Below, in pieces: positions 24,874-32,726 of a DNA stretch of 41,171 bases (position 1 is the stretch's first letter; each line of letters opens with the position of its first letter). The stretch spans positions 1-41,171 of the forward strand of contig JAHBYV010000024.1 of assembly GCA_019635795.1 (NCBI GenBank). The letters run 5' to 3'. This DNA comes from Rhizobiaceae bacterium. GTDB lineage: Bacteria > Pseudomonadota > Alphaproteobacteria > Rhizobiales > Rhizobiaceae. A program made the position numbers and the translations under genes. The notes below the pieces were generated by a model. It was not told the DNA's origin. It ran no database searches and saw only the letters and a list, made by a program, of their open reading frames with translations.

Positions 24874-25695
24874 TCAGCGCTCGCCGGGCTTGCCTTTCAG
24901 GTGCCACGGGAAGGTATGCGTTGCAGGCGCGTTGGCCCACGATTGCAAGGTTTGGCCACCATCGATGAGCCAATCGACTCCGGTGATGTGCTGCGCTTCT
25001 TCTGAGGCAAGAAATGCTACAGCCGCCGCAACATCTTCCGGCTGGCCGATGCGACGCAATGGAATACGGTCAGCAAACCGCCTCACGCTTTCAATGTGGG
25101 CCTGTTTGTCAGCCGCGGGCACGCCCAGCGATGTTTCGATAACGCCGGGACAAATCGCATTCACCCGTATGCCATACCCTGCGAGATCGAGAGCTGCCGA
25201 GCGTGTCAGGCCGGTAACGGCGTGCTTGCTGGCGAGATAGCCGGGACTGGCGGACAACACATCCCAGCCGCCCATTGACGAGCCCATATTGACGATAGCG
25301 CCACCTTTCCCCTCGGCGATCATGGCGCGGGCAGCAGCACGCAGAACGACAAACTGGCTGCGCAAATTGGTGCGGATGACATGATCCCATTCCTGCGGGT
25401 CCAGTTCATGGATCGGCTTGACCGGTCCAGAGATCCCCGCATTGTTGAAAACGACATCAAGGCCACCGAAAGCCATCGCCGCCTCGACAGCGTATTGCGC
25501 GCCCCCATCCGACGCAACGTCGGAGCCAACGCCGATTGCATTGTCGAGCTTTGCTGCCATTTCACCCGCGCGCTCGGCATTCAGATCAGCAAGGACAAGC
25601 CGGGCACCTTCCTGAGAGAAACGTTGGGCGGCTGCCCAACCAATCGAACCGGCTCCACCTGTAACGAGGACCGTTTTCCCACTGAACCGCTGCAT
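24874..25695 (-). CDS. SDR family oxidoreductase
   Basis: A 273-aa classical short-chain dehydrogenase/reductase. The nucleotide motif TGGAGSIG is at residues 12-19, NNAG at 83-86, and the active site S139, Y152-x3-K156 (YLASK). D36 after the second strand (VLADLN) suggests NAD(H) preference. It would oxidise an alcohol or reduce a ketone. It is the second gene of a minus-strand pair with an epimerase-like gene, TAATG-coupled, whose promoter carries the shared operator. Sugar or ring-product oxidation fits the context. Confidence 0.87.
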   Translation of the reverse strand: MQRFSGKTVLVTGGAGSIGWAAAQRFSQEGARLVLADLNAERAGEMAAKLDNAIGVGSDVASDGGAQYAVEAAMAFGGLDVVFNNAGISGPVKPIHELDPQEWDHVIRTNLRSQFVVLRAAARAMIAEGKGGAIVNMGSSMGGWDVLSASPGYLASKHAVTGLTRSAALDLAGYGIRVNAICPGVIETSLGVPAADKQAHIESVRRFADRIPLRRIGQPEDVAAAVAFLASEEAQHITGVDWLIDGGQTLQSWANAPATHTFPWHLKGKPGER

Positions 25696-26549
25696 TACTT
25701 CTCTCCGCTTTCTGGATAATCGCGCCAGCTATGGCGTGGCTCAAAGCCAAGCTCACGCTTTGCCAGACTGGTGTCGATAAGGCTTGAATGGCCATCGATA
25801 TTCATCTTCATAGTAATTGGGCCATCGAAGGCTTCAGCTATCAGTTCGCGCGTGGGGGTTTCCGAATATGTATCGGCTGCTGAAAGGTAGCATCGCACGT
25901 GCCCATCACCTTCCCGGTTCAAAGCTCCGATGAACGCGGCGGCGGCATCGCGCGCGTCGAGATAGGCCCACAGATCGGCTCGTGCCTCTCGTGTCTTGCG
26001 GCGCAGGCCAATATCACGAGCGAAACTTTCCGGTGTCTGTATCCATGGCATACGCAGGCTGACCGCGCTGAAGAGCTTTTGCCGGACATAGGATTCCACC
26101 AGCTCTTCTCCCAGCCATTTCGTCGTGCCGTAAATATCCTGCGGCCCGACCGGATGGGATTCATCTATGGGCAGAAAACGGGGCACCGGGAAAACAGGAG
26201 CAAACGGATAGCCCAACACACTAAAGGAGGAGGCGTAGACAAATTTACCTGCACCGCACAGACGCGCGCCTTCAGTCGCGGCGTACATCGCGGCCATATT
26301 CACCCGGTAAACCTCTGCAGGCGCTGCCCCCGTCGGCCGGGGAATCGCTGCACAATGAACTATCGCATCAGCACCCGCAAACAGCTGGACGGCAATCCCC
26401 AGATCGGTAAGGTCAGCAGAAATGCGGGTCCAGTCCCCGGCATGTTGCGGCGCTCGATCTATGCCGGTGACACTGTACCCGGCGCGAACACACGCTTCCG
26501 CAACATGGTGGCCCAAAAGCCCGGCGGCTCCCGTCACGACAACCTTCAT
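25695..26549 (-). CDS. NAD-dependent epimerase/dehydratase family protein (extended SDR)
   Basis: A 284-aa extended SDR. I choose ATG 26549 with GGAGAAG upstream rather than the in-frame ATG at 26606; the protein then begins MKVVVTGAAGLLGHHVAE, with the nucleotide glycine motif at once. The active-site YGTTK is in the middle, and D31 (GIDRAP) suggests NAD. Relatives include sugar epimerases and uronate dehydrogenases. A uronate or sugar acid role would suit ribose-like products but is a guess. It starts the minus-strand pair with the SDR gene. Confidence 0.82.
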   Translation of the reverse strand: MKVVVTGAAGLLGHHVAEACVRAGYSVTGIDRAPQHAGDWTRISADLTDLGIAVQLFAGADAIVHCAAIPRPTGAAPAEVYRVNMAAMYAATEGARLCGAGKFVYASSFSVLGYPFAPVFPVPRFLPIDESHPVGPQDIYGTTKWLGEELVESYVRQKLFSAVSLRMPWIQTPESFARDIGLRRKTREARADLWAYLDARDAAAAFIGALNREGDGHVRCYLSAADTYSETPTRELIAEAFDGPITMKMNIDGHSSLIDTSLAKRELGFEPRHSWRDYPESGEK

Positions 26550-26580
26550 CTCGCTTCTCCGCTGATGCATCTGCAAACTT

Positions 26581-26613
26581 GTTTGATATCCAACGATATG
26601 GCGCATACCTCAA
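26581..26613 (-). promoter_or_regulatory. promoter and operator variant of the epimerase-SDR pair
   Basis: On the minus strand TTGAGG (26613-26608) and GATATC (26590-26585), spaced 17 bases, could be -35 and -10. The dyad GTTTG-ATAT-CCAAC (26581-26594) lies on the -10. It matches the GTTTG-N4-CAAAC core with one mismatch. The -10 match is weak, but the operator position is the same as at 18772. Confidence 0.5.
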
Positions 26614-26655
26614 GATCGAAATAGGGCAAATCAGCCATATAATGCACAAGTTCTC

Positions 26656-26694
26656 TTGACTTTGCACCGTCCGTCAATCCTTATGAATACAAAC
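26656..26694 (+). promoter_or_regulatory. promoter and operator variant of the amidase-MarR-enamidase operon
   Basis: TTGACT (26656-26661) is followed after 17 bases by CCTTAT (26679-26684). TGAATACAAAC at 26684-26694 is the exact inverse of GTTTGTATTCA at 20286-20296. With a start point near 26691, the upstream in-frame ATG at 26683 would not be in the message, which favours ATG 26719 for the first gene. If the MarR protein binds here it represses its own operon. Confidence 0.6.
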
Positions 26695-26718
26695 GATATG
26701 CACAAGGAAAATGGTCCC

Positions 26719-27357
26719 ATGGACGTCTTTTCATCACATCGTCAAGCGGGCGAAATCATCCTCGACCCATCGAAGACAGCCGTAATCGTAGTCGATATGA
26801 TAAATGAGTTCTGCAAGCCCGGCGGCCTGATGGTTCTGCCCGGCTACGAGAAGCTCGTACCGCAGCAATTACAGGTCATCGATGCAGCGCGCAAGAATGG
26901 CGTTCCGGTGATTTGGGTTCACGATGTGCATCGCTCCAATGTCCGGCAGGATCGCGAATGGCTGAAGCGCACTCCGCATTGCGTGGAGAAGACGTGGGGC
27001 GTCGAGATCATTGAGGATCTTGGCGCACGCGACGACGAAATACACGTCGACAAGCGGCGCTATTCTGCATTTTTCCAAACCGATCTGGACCTCACCCTGA
27101 AAGATTTGGGAGTGAACCAGATTGTTGTGTTTGGCGTCGTCACCAATATTTGCGTTCGTTCAACCGTGCATGACGCATTCTTCAACGGTTACGAGGTCGT
27201 GGTCCCGCAAGATTGCTGCGCGGCGACAGGGCCCCGTGAACAGGAAAGTTCGCTTTATGACATCGCGACGCATTTCGGGACTGTAAGCAACGCCGCCGCA
27301 GTGAGTGCCGCACTTGCTGGCGCGGGCGCGATCGAACCTATAGAGATCCCTGCCTGA
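26719..27357 (+). CDS. isochorismatase-family cysteine hydrolase (amidase)
   Basis: A 212-aa cysteine hydrolase. The start at ATG 26719 has AAGGAA 9 bases upstream; ATGs at 26683 and 26698 are alternatives. The catalytic triad of the family is visible: D26 (VVDMINEF), K112 (VDKRRYSAF) and C145 (GVVTNICVRST). Relatives include nicotinamidase, N-carbamoylsarcosine amidase, maleamate amidohydrolase and the ureidoacrylate hydrolase RutB. It probably hydrolyses an amide or ureido bond to release ammonia, downstream of ring opening. It begins an operon with a MarR regulator and an enamidase-like enzyme. Confidence 0.85.
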   Translation: MDVFSSHRQAGEIILDPSKTAVIVVDMINEFCKPGGLMVLPGYEKLVPQQLQVIDAARKNGVPVIWVHDVHRSNVRQDREWLKRTPHCVEKTWGVEIIEDLGARDDEIHVDKRRYSAFFQTDLDLTLKDLGVNQIVVFGVVTNICVRSTVHDAFFNGYEVVVPQDCCAATGPREQESSLYDIATHFGTVSNAAAVSAALAGAGAIEPIEIPA

Positions 27358-27395
27358 CAGAAGAGACTGCAATTCATGAAGTTTGGTGAGGGGAT

Positions 27396-27965
27396 ATGGC
27401 TGTAAAGAATGGCAAGGGCCGGAGCCGTAATATGGACGGCCTTTCGCGCGAGGAAGCGATCGTTCAGTTTGCCCATAGCGGCTACAATCTGGATGAGCAT
27501 CCAGCGCATCTTGTGCGGCGTGTTCATCAACGTGCTACGCAGCATTTTCAGCAGGTAATGGAGGGCGACAATATTTCGCCCACCCAGTTCGCTGCGCTGG
27601 CGACCATCCTCAAGAATGGCGCCATCTCACAGAATCATCTGGGACGCCTGACCTCGATGGACCCTTCAACAATATCTGTCGTGGTACGAAAGCTGCTGTC
27701 TGAAGGGCTTGTCATGCGGGTCAAGTCTGAATCCGATCAGCGCCTGACCATTCTGACCCTCTCCGAACGGGGACAAGCCTATACGCTTGAGCGGTTGAAG
27801 AAATCCGTAGAGGTCGGCAAGCGTCTGCTCGCTCCTCTGGCACCTGCTGAACAGGGTCTGTTGCTTTCGCTGCTCATACGTCTTTGCGACGATGTTCCTG
27901 CAGAAAATGCCAGTAGTTGGGATGAAGCGCCTGCACGTAACGGCGCTGTAGCTGCGACAGTCTAG
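27396..27965 (+). CDS. MarR family transcriptional regulator
   Basis: A 189-aa regulator with about 30 extra N-terminal residues. The winged helix is clear: SPTQFAALATILKNG near residue 65, a recognition region with MDPSTISVVVRKLLSEGLV near 90-108, and the wing KSESDQRLTILTLSERG. GAGGGGAT precedes ATG 27396. It is the only regulator gene in 12129-29170, so I infer it controls the four promoters with GTTTG-N4-CAAAC sites. MarR regulators of catabolic loci usually release DNA on binding the substrate or an early product. Confidence 0.88.
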   Translation: MAVKNGKGRSRNMDGLSREEAIVQFAHSGYNLDEHPAHLVRRVHQRATQHFQQVMEGDNISPTQFAALATILKNGAISQNHLGRLTSMDPSTISVVVRKLLSEGLVMRVKSESDQRLTILTLSERGQAYTLERLKKSVEVGKRLLAPLAPAEQGLLLSLLIRLCDDVPAENASSWDEAPARNGAVAATV

Positions 27966-27979
27966 GAAGGAGTAATACG

Positions 27980-29170
27980 ATGGCACATGAAGAAGCGCCT
28001 GCGTCCGCCAGTCAGCGGATCATTGTTCGCAATATCGGGCTTATGTTGAGCGGTGATCTCGAAAAGCCTGTTCTGGACGCCGACTCCATTCTGATTGAAG
28101 ATGGCATCATCCGCGCAGTCGGTCGTGCGGCCGATATGCCACCCCCCGAAAAGGACGATCGCGTTATTGACGCTGATGGCTGCGCCGTTTGTCCAGGATT
28201 GATTGACAATCACATGCACCCGGTCGCGGGCGACTGGACGCCGCGTCAGAATCAAATCGGATGGATGGAAAGCTGCGTCCATGGCGGTGTGACCACGCTT
28301 ATTTCTGCGGGCGAGGCGCATTATCCAAACCGGCCCCGCGATGTTGTGGGCGTGAAAGCGCTGGCGATTGCTGCCCAACGCAGCTTCTCCGGTTTTCGCC
28401 CGCTTGGCATGAAGATCATTGCAGGTGCGCCTGTGCTCGAACCCGGTCTTACCGAGAATGACTTCAAGGAACTTGCAGATGCTGGCGTAACATTGGTTGG
28501 TGAAGTCGGCCTTGGCCGAATCAAGGACGGCCCGACGGGTCGGATGATGATCGGATGGTCGCGTAAATATGGCATGACCTCCATGACCCATACAGGCGGG
28601 CCTTCCATCCCGGGTTCGGGGCGTATCGGCGCGGACGTCGTTCTCGAAGTGGATGCAGACGTCGTGGCTCACGTGAACGGCGGCCCAACGGCGCTGCCGG
28701 ACGACGAGCTCCGCCGCATTTGTGAAGAAGGCACTCGCGCGCTCGAAATCGTTCATAACGGCAATCTGCGGTCCGGTTTGATGGTGCTTGAACTAGCCAA
28801 TGAGCGGAACGAACTTCACCGTATGTTGCTAGGCACAGATGCACCTGCCGGTTCAGGCGTTCAACCGCTGGGCATTTTGCGAACGATTGCACATCTGGCG
28901 TCTCTCACTGATGTGGCACCGGAACTCATTTTCTGCTTTGCAACAGGTAACGTCGCACGTGTTCGCAACCTCGCAGACCGTGGGGTGATTGAACCCGGAC
29001 GCGCCGCCGATCTGGTGTTCCTTGATGCTGCTGAAGCCAGCGCCGGAGATGATGTTCTGGATTGCCTGCGCGAAGGAAATCTTCCGGGAATTGGAATGGT
29101 CATGATTGACGGAGTTGTGCGCACCGGGCGCAGCCGCAACACTCCCCCTGCACGTCGAGTGCCAAAATAA
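27980..29170 (+). CDS. enamidase-like metal-dependent amidohydrolase
   Basis: A 396-aa amidohydrolase-superfamily enzyme. The bimetal site is complete: H78-x-H80 (DNHMHP), E175 (GEVGLG), H204 (THTGG), H231 (HVNGG) and D287 (GTDAP). The order, spacing and surrounding segments (GGVTTLISAG, SIPGSG, RNTPPARR near the end) closely match, from memory, the enamidase of Eubacterium barkeri, which opens 1,4,5,6-tetrahydro-6-oxonicotinate to 2-formylglutarate and ammonia. By homology it should hydrolyse a cyclic enamide or lactam. No nicotinate hydroxylase or 6-hydroxynicotinate reductase gene is in the window, so the exact substrate is open. Good ribosome site (AAGGAG). Confidence 0.82.
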   Translation: MAHEEAPASASQRIIVRNIGLMLSGDLEKPVLDADSILIEDGIIRAVGRAADMPPPEKDDRVIDADGCAVCPGLIDNHMHPVAGDWTPRQNQIGWMESCVHGGVTTLISAGEAHYPNRPRDVVGVKALAIAAQRSFSGFRPLGMKIIAGAPVLEPGLTENDFKELADAGVTLVGEVGLGRIKDGPTGRMMIGWSRKYGMTSMTHTGGPSIPGSGRIGADVVLEVDADVVAHVNGGPTALPDDELRRICEEGTRALEIVHNGNLRSGLMVLELANERNELHRMLLGTDAPAGSGVQPLGILRTIAHLASLTDVAPELIFCFATGNVARVRNLADRGVIEPGRAADLVFLDAAEASAGDDVLDCLREGNLPGIGMVMIDGVVRTGRSRNTPPARRVPK

Positions 29171-29194
29171 GTTGCAGACCTTCTCCTACTGGGA

Positions 29195-29218
29195 CGACCG
29201 GCTTTTTATAGCCGGTCG
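29195..29218 (+). terminator. stem-loop after the enamidase-like gene
   Basis: CGACCGGCT and AGCCGGTCG form a perfect 9-bp stem with a T-rich 6-base loop, 24 bases after the stop. No T-run follows, so termination is likely only in part or factor-assisted. It marks the end of the block 7 operon. Confidence 0.55.
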
Positions 29219-29369
29219 CATCCGTGATACAGTCGCATTTCTGAATTTTCCGAACACGCGCAAGGCCACGATTTTAAATCGAATCAGCCTATAGTTGCAG
29301 CACCGCAAGAGCGCCACACATGTGAGCCCACCACTAGATAACAACAGCTTTTTTGCCCAGATACGGCGC

Positions 29370-29398
29370 TTGTAATTCACATACTAGGCATATAGTAT
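29370..29398 (+). promoter_or_regulatory. promoter with ATACTA-N6-TAGTAT dyad for the second acyl-CoA/ABC operon
   Basis: TTGTAA (29370-29375) and TAGTAT (29393-29398) are exactly 17 bases apart and match -35 and -10 at 4 of 6 positions each. ATACTA (29381-29386) and TAGTAT form a perfect 6-bp dyad, so a bound repressor would block the -10. A related dyad, TAGTAT-N3-ATACCA, lies upstream of the TetR gene at 38852. Control of block 8 by that TetR protein is inferred. Confidence 0.5.
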
Positions 29399-29776
29399 CC
29401 GCGCCGCAGAGTGGATTTTCTGCACGGCTTGGAGGAACTACGCCAACGGTGAAATTTGGAACCGGCCTGACATCGGTAAGGATGTTCAGTGCGGAACAAT
29501 TCACGGATGGCATACTCCATCCCGGAATGCTGCCCGTCGCGGTGACGAGCAGCATTGGAGGAAAGTCAGGGAGGTTGGCGTGTCGGGATTACATGGCCAT
29601 GAGAGTGCGCTGGCGGGCGTGCACCATGCATCCATGTGTTGGACCTGCCACGTGAAGCCTCAAATGAGCCTGTCACAAAAAGCGCTTCAGGTTGGGGTCT
29701 GAACTCTAACCAACATCAACAACGGTTTCCCTTGGTGGAGGGATGCCACTCAGGAATGTCTTTGCGGAGGAGTCAT
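29399..29776 (+). other. 378-base stretch without a recognisable gene (long leader)
   Basis: Between the candidate promoter and the ligase start I see no convincing gene. One plus-strand frame stays open for about 95 codons to a TGA at 29699 and contains a CWTCH sequence (29637-29651), but it has no start codon and no ribosome site. It could be an untranslated leader or a decayed gene. Confidence 0.4.
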
Positions 29777-31399
29777 TTGCCGGAGTCACTTTCTAACCCC
29801 GAACGGCTGAAAGCCAGCGTCGCGGACATCATTACACGCAATGCAGAACTGTATCCCGATCGCGTCGCAATTGACGATTTGCTGTCCGGACGGCGCTTGA
29901 CCTATGCCGAGTTGCAGTCACGCATCATTCGACTTGCGCGCGGCTTTTCGAAGCTGGGGATCGGTAAGGGCGACATCGTCGCCGTCATGCTTTGGAACGA
30001 GCACGCCATCGTCGAAACCATGATGGCGTGCGCGCATTTGGGAGCAGTGTTCGCACCCCTCAATGTTCGGTGGATTGCAGAAGAAGTTGCAGAATATGCA
30101 AACTATCACGAGTGCAAGGCTGTTGTGACACGCGAAGATTTCGCCGAGCGTTTCAGTGCTGTGGATGCACCGGTCAGGGTTATCTGCGGAAAGAAGGATG
30201 GCTGGCACGGTTTTGAAGATCTCATCGCGTCCAACGAAGACACTCCGCTGCCCGCTATAAGTTCTATGGAAGAACCCTTCCGGCTGATTTCAACCGGTGG
30301 CACGACGGGCATGAGCAAAGGCGTGGTGCACAGCCATGTCGGGACGTACTTTACCGTTCTCTCCAATATTGCGGAGTTTGGCCTCCGCCGTTTCTGGAGC
30401 ACGATAATGATCGCTCCGGCATATCATGGTGCCGGGACGGATTGGGGAATGCTGCCTGTGCTTTGGCGCGGCGGAACTGTGGTTTTTCCGGCAGACGTTT
30501 CCTTCAATCCGCACAAATTCATCGCCGAGATAAGGTCCAGGAATATAGAGTTCCTTCTTCTCGTGCCTGCGGTCATCGATGCCATGTACCGGGTATGGGA
30601 CGGCGTGCCGATGGACTCTCCGCGTACGGTTATTTCGACGTCGGCACCAACGCCACCGGCCTTGCGAAAAAAACTCGCCGAAATGTTCCCGCGCTCCGAC
30701 CTGCTGGCAGGCGCGGGAATCAGCGAGAGCGTAAATATGATCATACAGAGTCCGGGAGACTTCCTGGACTTCCCGTTCAGCGCCGGACAGGCCCATCTCG
30801 ATACACGATTGCTCATTGTCGATGAGCAGGACCAGTCTGTCCCGCGCGGCACACCTGGCCAGATCATACTTCGAGGCTTCAATACGGCCTTGTTGTACCA
30901 CAAGAACGAGACGGCCGGTGCCGCCACATGGCGCCAGAGACAAGGGGATCCGGAAGGCTTGTACTGGTGCTTCACGGGCGACATCGGAGTCATGGATGCA
31001 GATGGTCGGGTTTCGATTGTCGATCGCTCCAAAGACATTATCCTGACTGGCGGTGAAACTGTTCCTTCGGTCGAGATTGAGACGGTCTATTTCGACAATC
31101 CGGATGTTGCCGAGTGTGCGGCAATCGGTTTGCCCGACGAACGTTGGGGCGAAGTCATAACGCTGGTCGTCGTCAAGCGTAACGCACAACGGGCGGATCA
31201 CGAACTGGCCGAGGAGCTGTTCAGGTACGGGCGTGAGAAGCTCTCAGGCTACAAGATCCCGAAGCAGCTTGCCTTCATCGACGCTCTGCCGAGAAGCCAT
31301 TTTGGCAAGGTTCTCAAGCGCGATTTGAGAACAGCAAGCTTTTCAATGCTTTATCGACCTTTCCGGGCGGAAGAGCCGGGGAAGGAGAAAATCGCGTAA
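29777..31399 (+). CDS. AMP-forming acyl-CoA ligase
   Basis: A 540-aa ANL-superfamily ligase. I place the start at TTG 29777, because GGAGGAG lies 4 bases upstream and about 20 residues then precede the first conserved segment (ELYPDRVAI). ATG 29756 (547 aa) is the alternative. The phosphate loop is STGGTTGMSKG, the hinge VDRSKDIILTGGE, and the catalytic lysine is in SHFGKVLKRDLR, canonical. It would convert an imported carboxylic acid to its CoA thioester. It opens the operon with a branched-chain-type importer, hydratase and acyl-CoA dehydrogenase. Confidence 0.87.
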   Translation: MPESLSNPERLKASVADIITRNAELYPDRVAIDDLLSGRRLTYAELQSRIIRLARGFSKLGIGKGDIVAVMLWNEHAIVETMMACAHLGAVFAPLNVRWIAEEVAEYANYHECKAVVTREDFAERFSAVDAPVRVICGKKDGWHGFEDLIASNEDTPLPAISSMEEPFRLISTGGTTGMSKGVVHSHVGTYFTVLSNIAEFGLRRFWSTIMIAPAYHGAGTDWGMLPVLWRGGTVVFPADVSFNPHKFIAEIRSRNIEFLLLVPAVIDAMYRVWDGVPMDSPRTVISTSAPTPPALRKKLAEMFPRSDLLAGAGISESVNMIIQSPGDFLDFPFSAGQAHLDTRLLIVDEQDQSVPRGTPGQIILRGFNTALLYHKNETAGAATWRQRQGDPEGLYWCFTGDIGVMDADGRVSIVDRSKDIILTGGETVPSVEIETVYFDNPDVAECAAIGLPDERWGEVITLVVVKRNAQRADHELAEELFRYGREKLSGYKIPKQLAFIDALPRSHFGKVLKRDLRTASFSMLYRPFRAEEPGKEKIA

Positions 31400-31409
31400 G
31401 CGCAAACGG

Positions 31410-31429
31410 TTTCGCACTGACCTGCGAAA
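31410..31429 (+). ncRNA. small intercistronic stem-loop
   Basis: TTTCGCA and TGCGAAA, 7-bp arms with a 6-base loop, lie between the ligase stop and the binding protein gene. There is no T-run. It may separate expression of the two genes; weak evidence. Confidence 0.35.
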
Positions 31430-31470
31430 GCAACTGCAAAAAATCCAGTCATTTCCAATGGGAGTAAGAA

Positions 31471-32670
31471 ATGCCGATTTCCAGATTATTCCGCGCCGCC
31501 GCTTTGGCGACGGCGGTTTTGGGCGCAGGCCCAGCCCTGAGTGCAGACAATTACAAGATTGGCTACCTGGTCGATTCTTCCGGTCCCGCTCAAGGCATTT
31601 TCAACCCCACCCTTGAGGGCTTCAAGCTCTACATTGACAAGGTGAATGCAGAAGGCGGCGTTCATGGTCGCCAGATTGAAATCCTCTCGCGTGACGTGCA
31701 GATCGATCCTCAGCGGTCTGTCCTTGCAGCGCAGGAGCTGATTGCTGAAGGCGCAATCTCGCTTGCAGGACTTACCCTGACCAGCACCCACATGCCGGTT
31801 TACACTGCGGTATCACGGCAGAATGTTCCGATCGTTGCAGGCTTCCCTGCAAATGTCGGCGCGATTCTTCCGCCAAAAGCGAGCAAGGGCTTCTACGGCG
31901 TCGGACTAGCCTTCGAAATTACCGGTGAAGTTGGTGGACAGTTGGCCAAGACCGCCGTTCCTGACGGAAAGAAGTTCCTGTGCGCAGTGTTTGAAAGCCC
32001 AGGTGGGTTTGTTGCTTGCGAATCCGCAATGGCTGGGGCACTGGCTGCGGGCTTTGAATCCGCCGAAATGGTGACGTTCCCCGTTGCGCAGCGCGATTTC
32101 AGAGCAATCGGCGAGCGCATCGCCCAGATGAAGCCTGATGTAGTCGTCACGATCATTGGCCGCGGTCGCACCAAGTCGTTCGTCCCGGCATTGGCACAAG
32201 CGGGATACGAAGGCGCACTGCTTTCCATGGAATGCGGTACGGGCGATGACGAGCTTATCGAAGTTGCAGAAGCTGCCCCAAAAATCGATGTATTCAGCTA
32301 TTCGCGCTATGTCGGCAAAGATCAGGGTTCCGGCGAACAGTATGACGCCCTTGTAAAAGCGGCTGAAGCGGCTGGCATCAACCCGCTTGCGTTCCATTCG
32401 GGCGGCTGGGTTCTTGCGATGGTTCTGACCGATGCGCTGGAGCGCTGCGGACCAGATTGCACGCCTGAAAAGCTCGACGGAGCTCTGGAGCAAACTTCGC
32501 TCGATACAGGCGGCCTGACTGGCGCACCGGTAAAGTTCACCAGCACGGACCACTACGGCCCAACCGCATCGATCTTGCTGCACTACAATCGCGAGACCAA
32601 GAAACTTGATCGTATTGGCGACTGGCTGCAAAGCGACAGCACGCCAAAACATTACTCGATGAAGCGCTGA
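31471..32670 (+). CDS. ABC transporter substrate-binding protein (LivJ-like)
   Basis: A 399-aa Peripla_BP_6-type binding protein. A Sec signal peptide ends after ALSA at about residue 24. The mature part begins DNYKIGYLVDSSGPAQGI and has FKLYIDKVNAEGGVHGRQIEI, characteristic of branched-chain amino acid and aromatic acid binders. GGGAG precedes ATG 31471. The neighbouring ligase, hydratase and dehydrogenase suggest the ligand is an organic acid rather than an amino acid. A stem-loop follows the gene. Confidence 0.88.
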   Translation: MPISRLFRAAALATAVLGAGPALSADNYKIGYLVDSSGPAQGIFNPTLEGFKLYIDKVNAEGGVHGRQIEILSRDVQIDPQRSVLAAQELIAEGAISLAGLTLTSTHMPVYTAVSRQNVPIVAGFPANVGAILPPKASKGFYGVGLAFEITGEVGGQLAKTAVPDGKKFLCAVFESPGGFVACESAMAGALAAGFESAEMVTFPVAQRDFRAIGERIAQMKPDVVVTIIGRGRTKSFVPALAQAGYEGALLSMECGTGDDELIEVAEAAPKIDVFSYSRYVGKDQGSGEQYDALVKAAEAAGINPLAFHSGGWVLAMVLTDALERCGPDCTPEKLDGALEQTSLDTGGLTGAPVKFTSTDHYGPTASILLHYNRETKKLDRIGDWLQSDSTPKHYSMKR

Positions 32671-32679
32671 CGCATTGCG

Positions 32680-32708
32680 ATCCCGGCGGCCTGTCCGGCT
32701 GCCGGGAT
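32680..32708 (+). ncRNA. intercistronic stem-loop after the binding protein gene
   Basis: ATCCCGGC and GCCGGGAT form a perfect 8-bp stem with a 13-base loop, 9 bases after the binding protein stop. There is no T-run. Same position as the hairpin after the BMP gene, so it probably lets the binding protein be made in excess over the permeases. Confidence 0.6.
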
Positions 32709-32726
32709 TGTTGACCGGAGAGTACC

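Noticed and set aside
29637-29651. CxxCH heme-binding motif
   Set aside because: In a frame with no start codon and no ribosome site; a five-residue motif is likely by chance.
30290-31201. Minus-strand ORF of 303 codons
   Set aside because: Antisense to the acyl-CoA ligase, with no recognisable domain.
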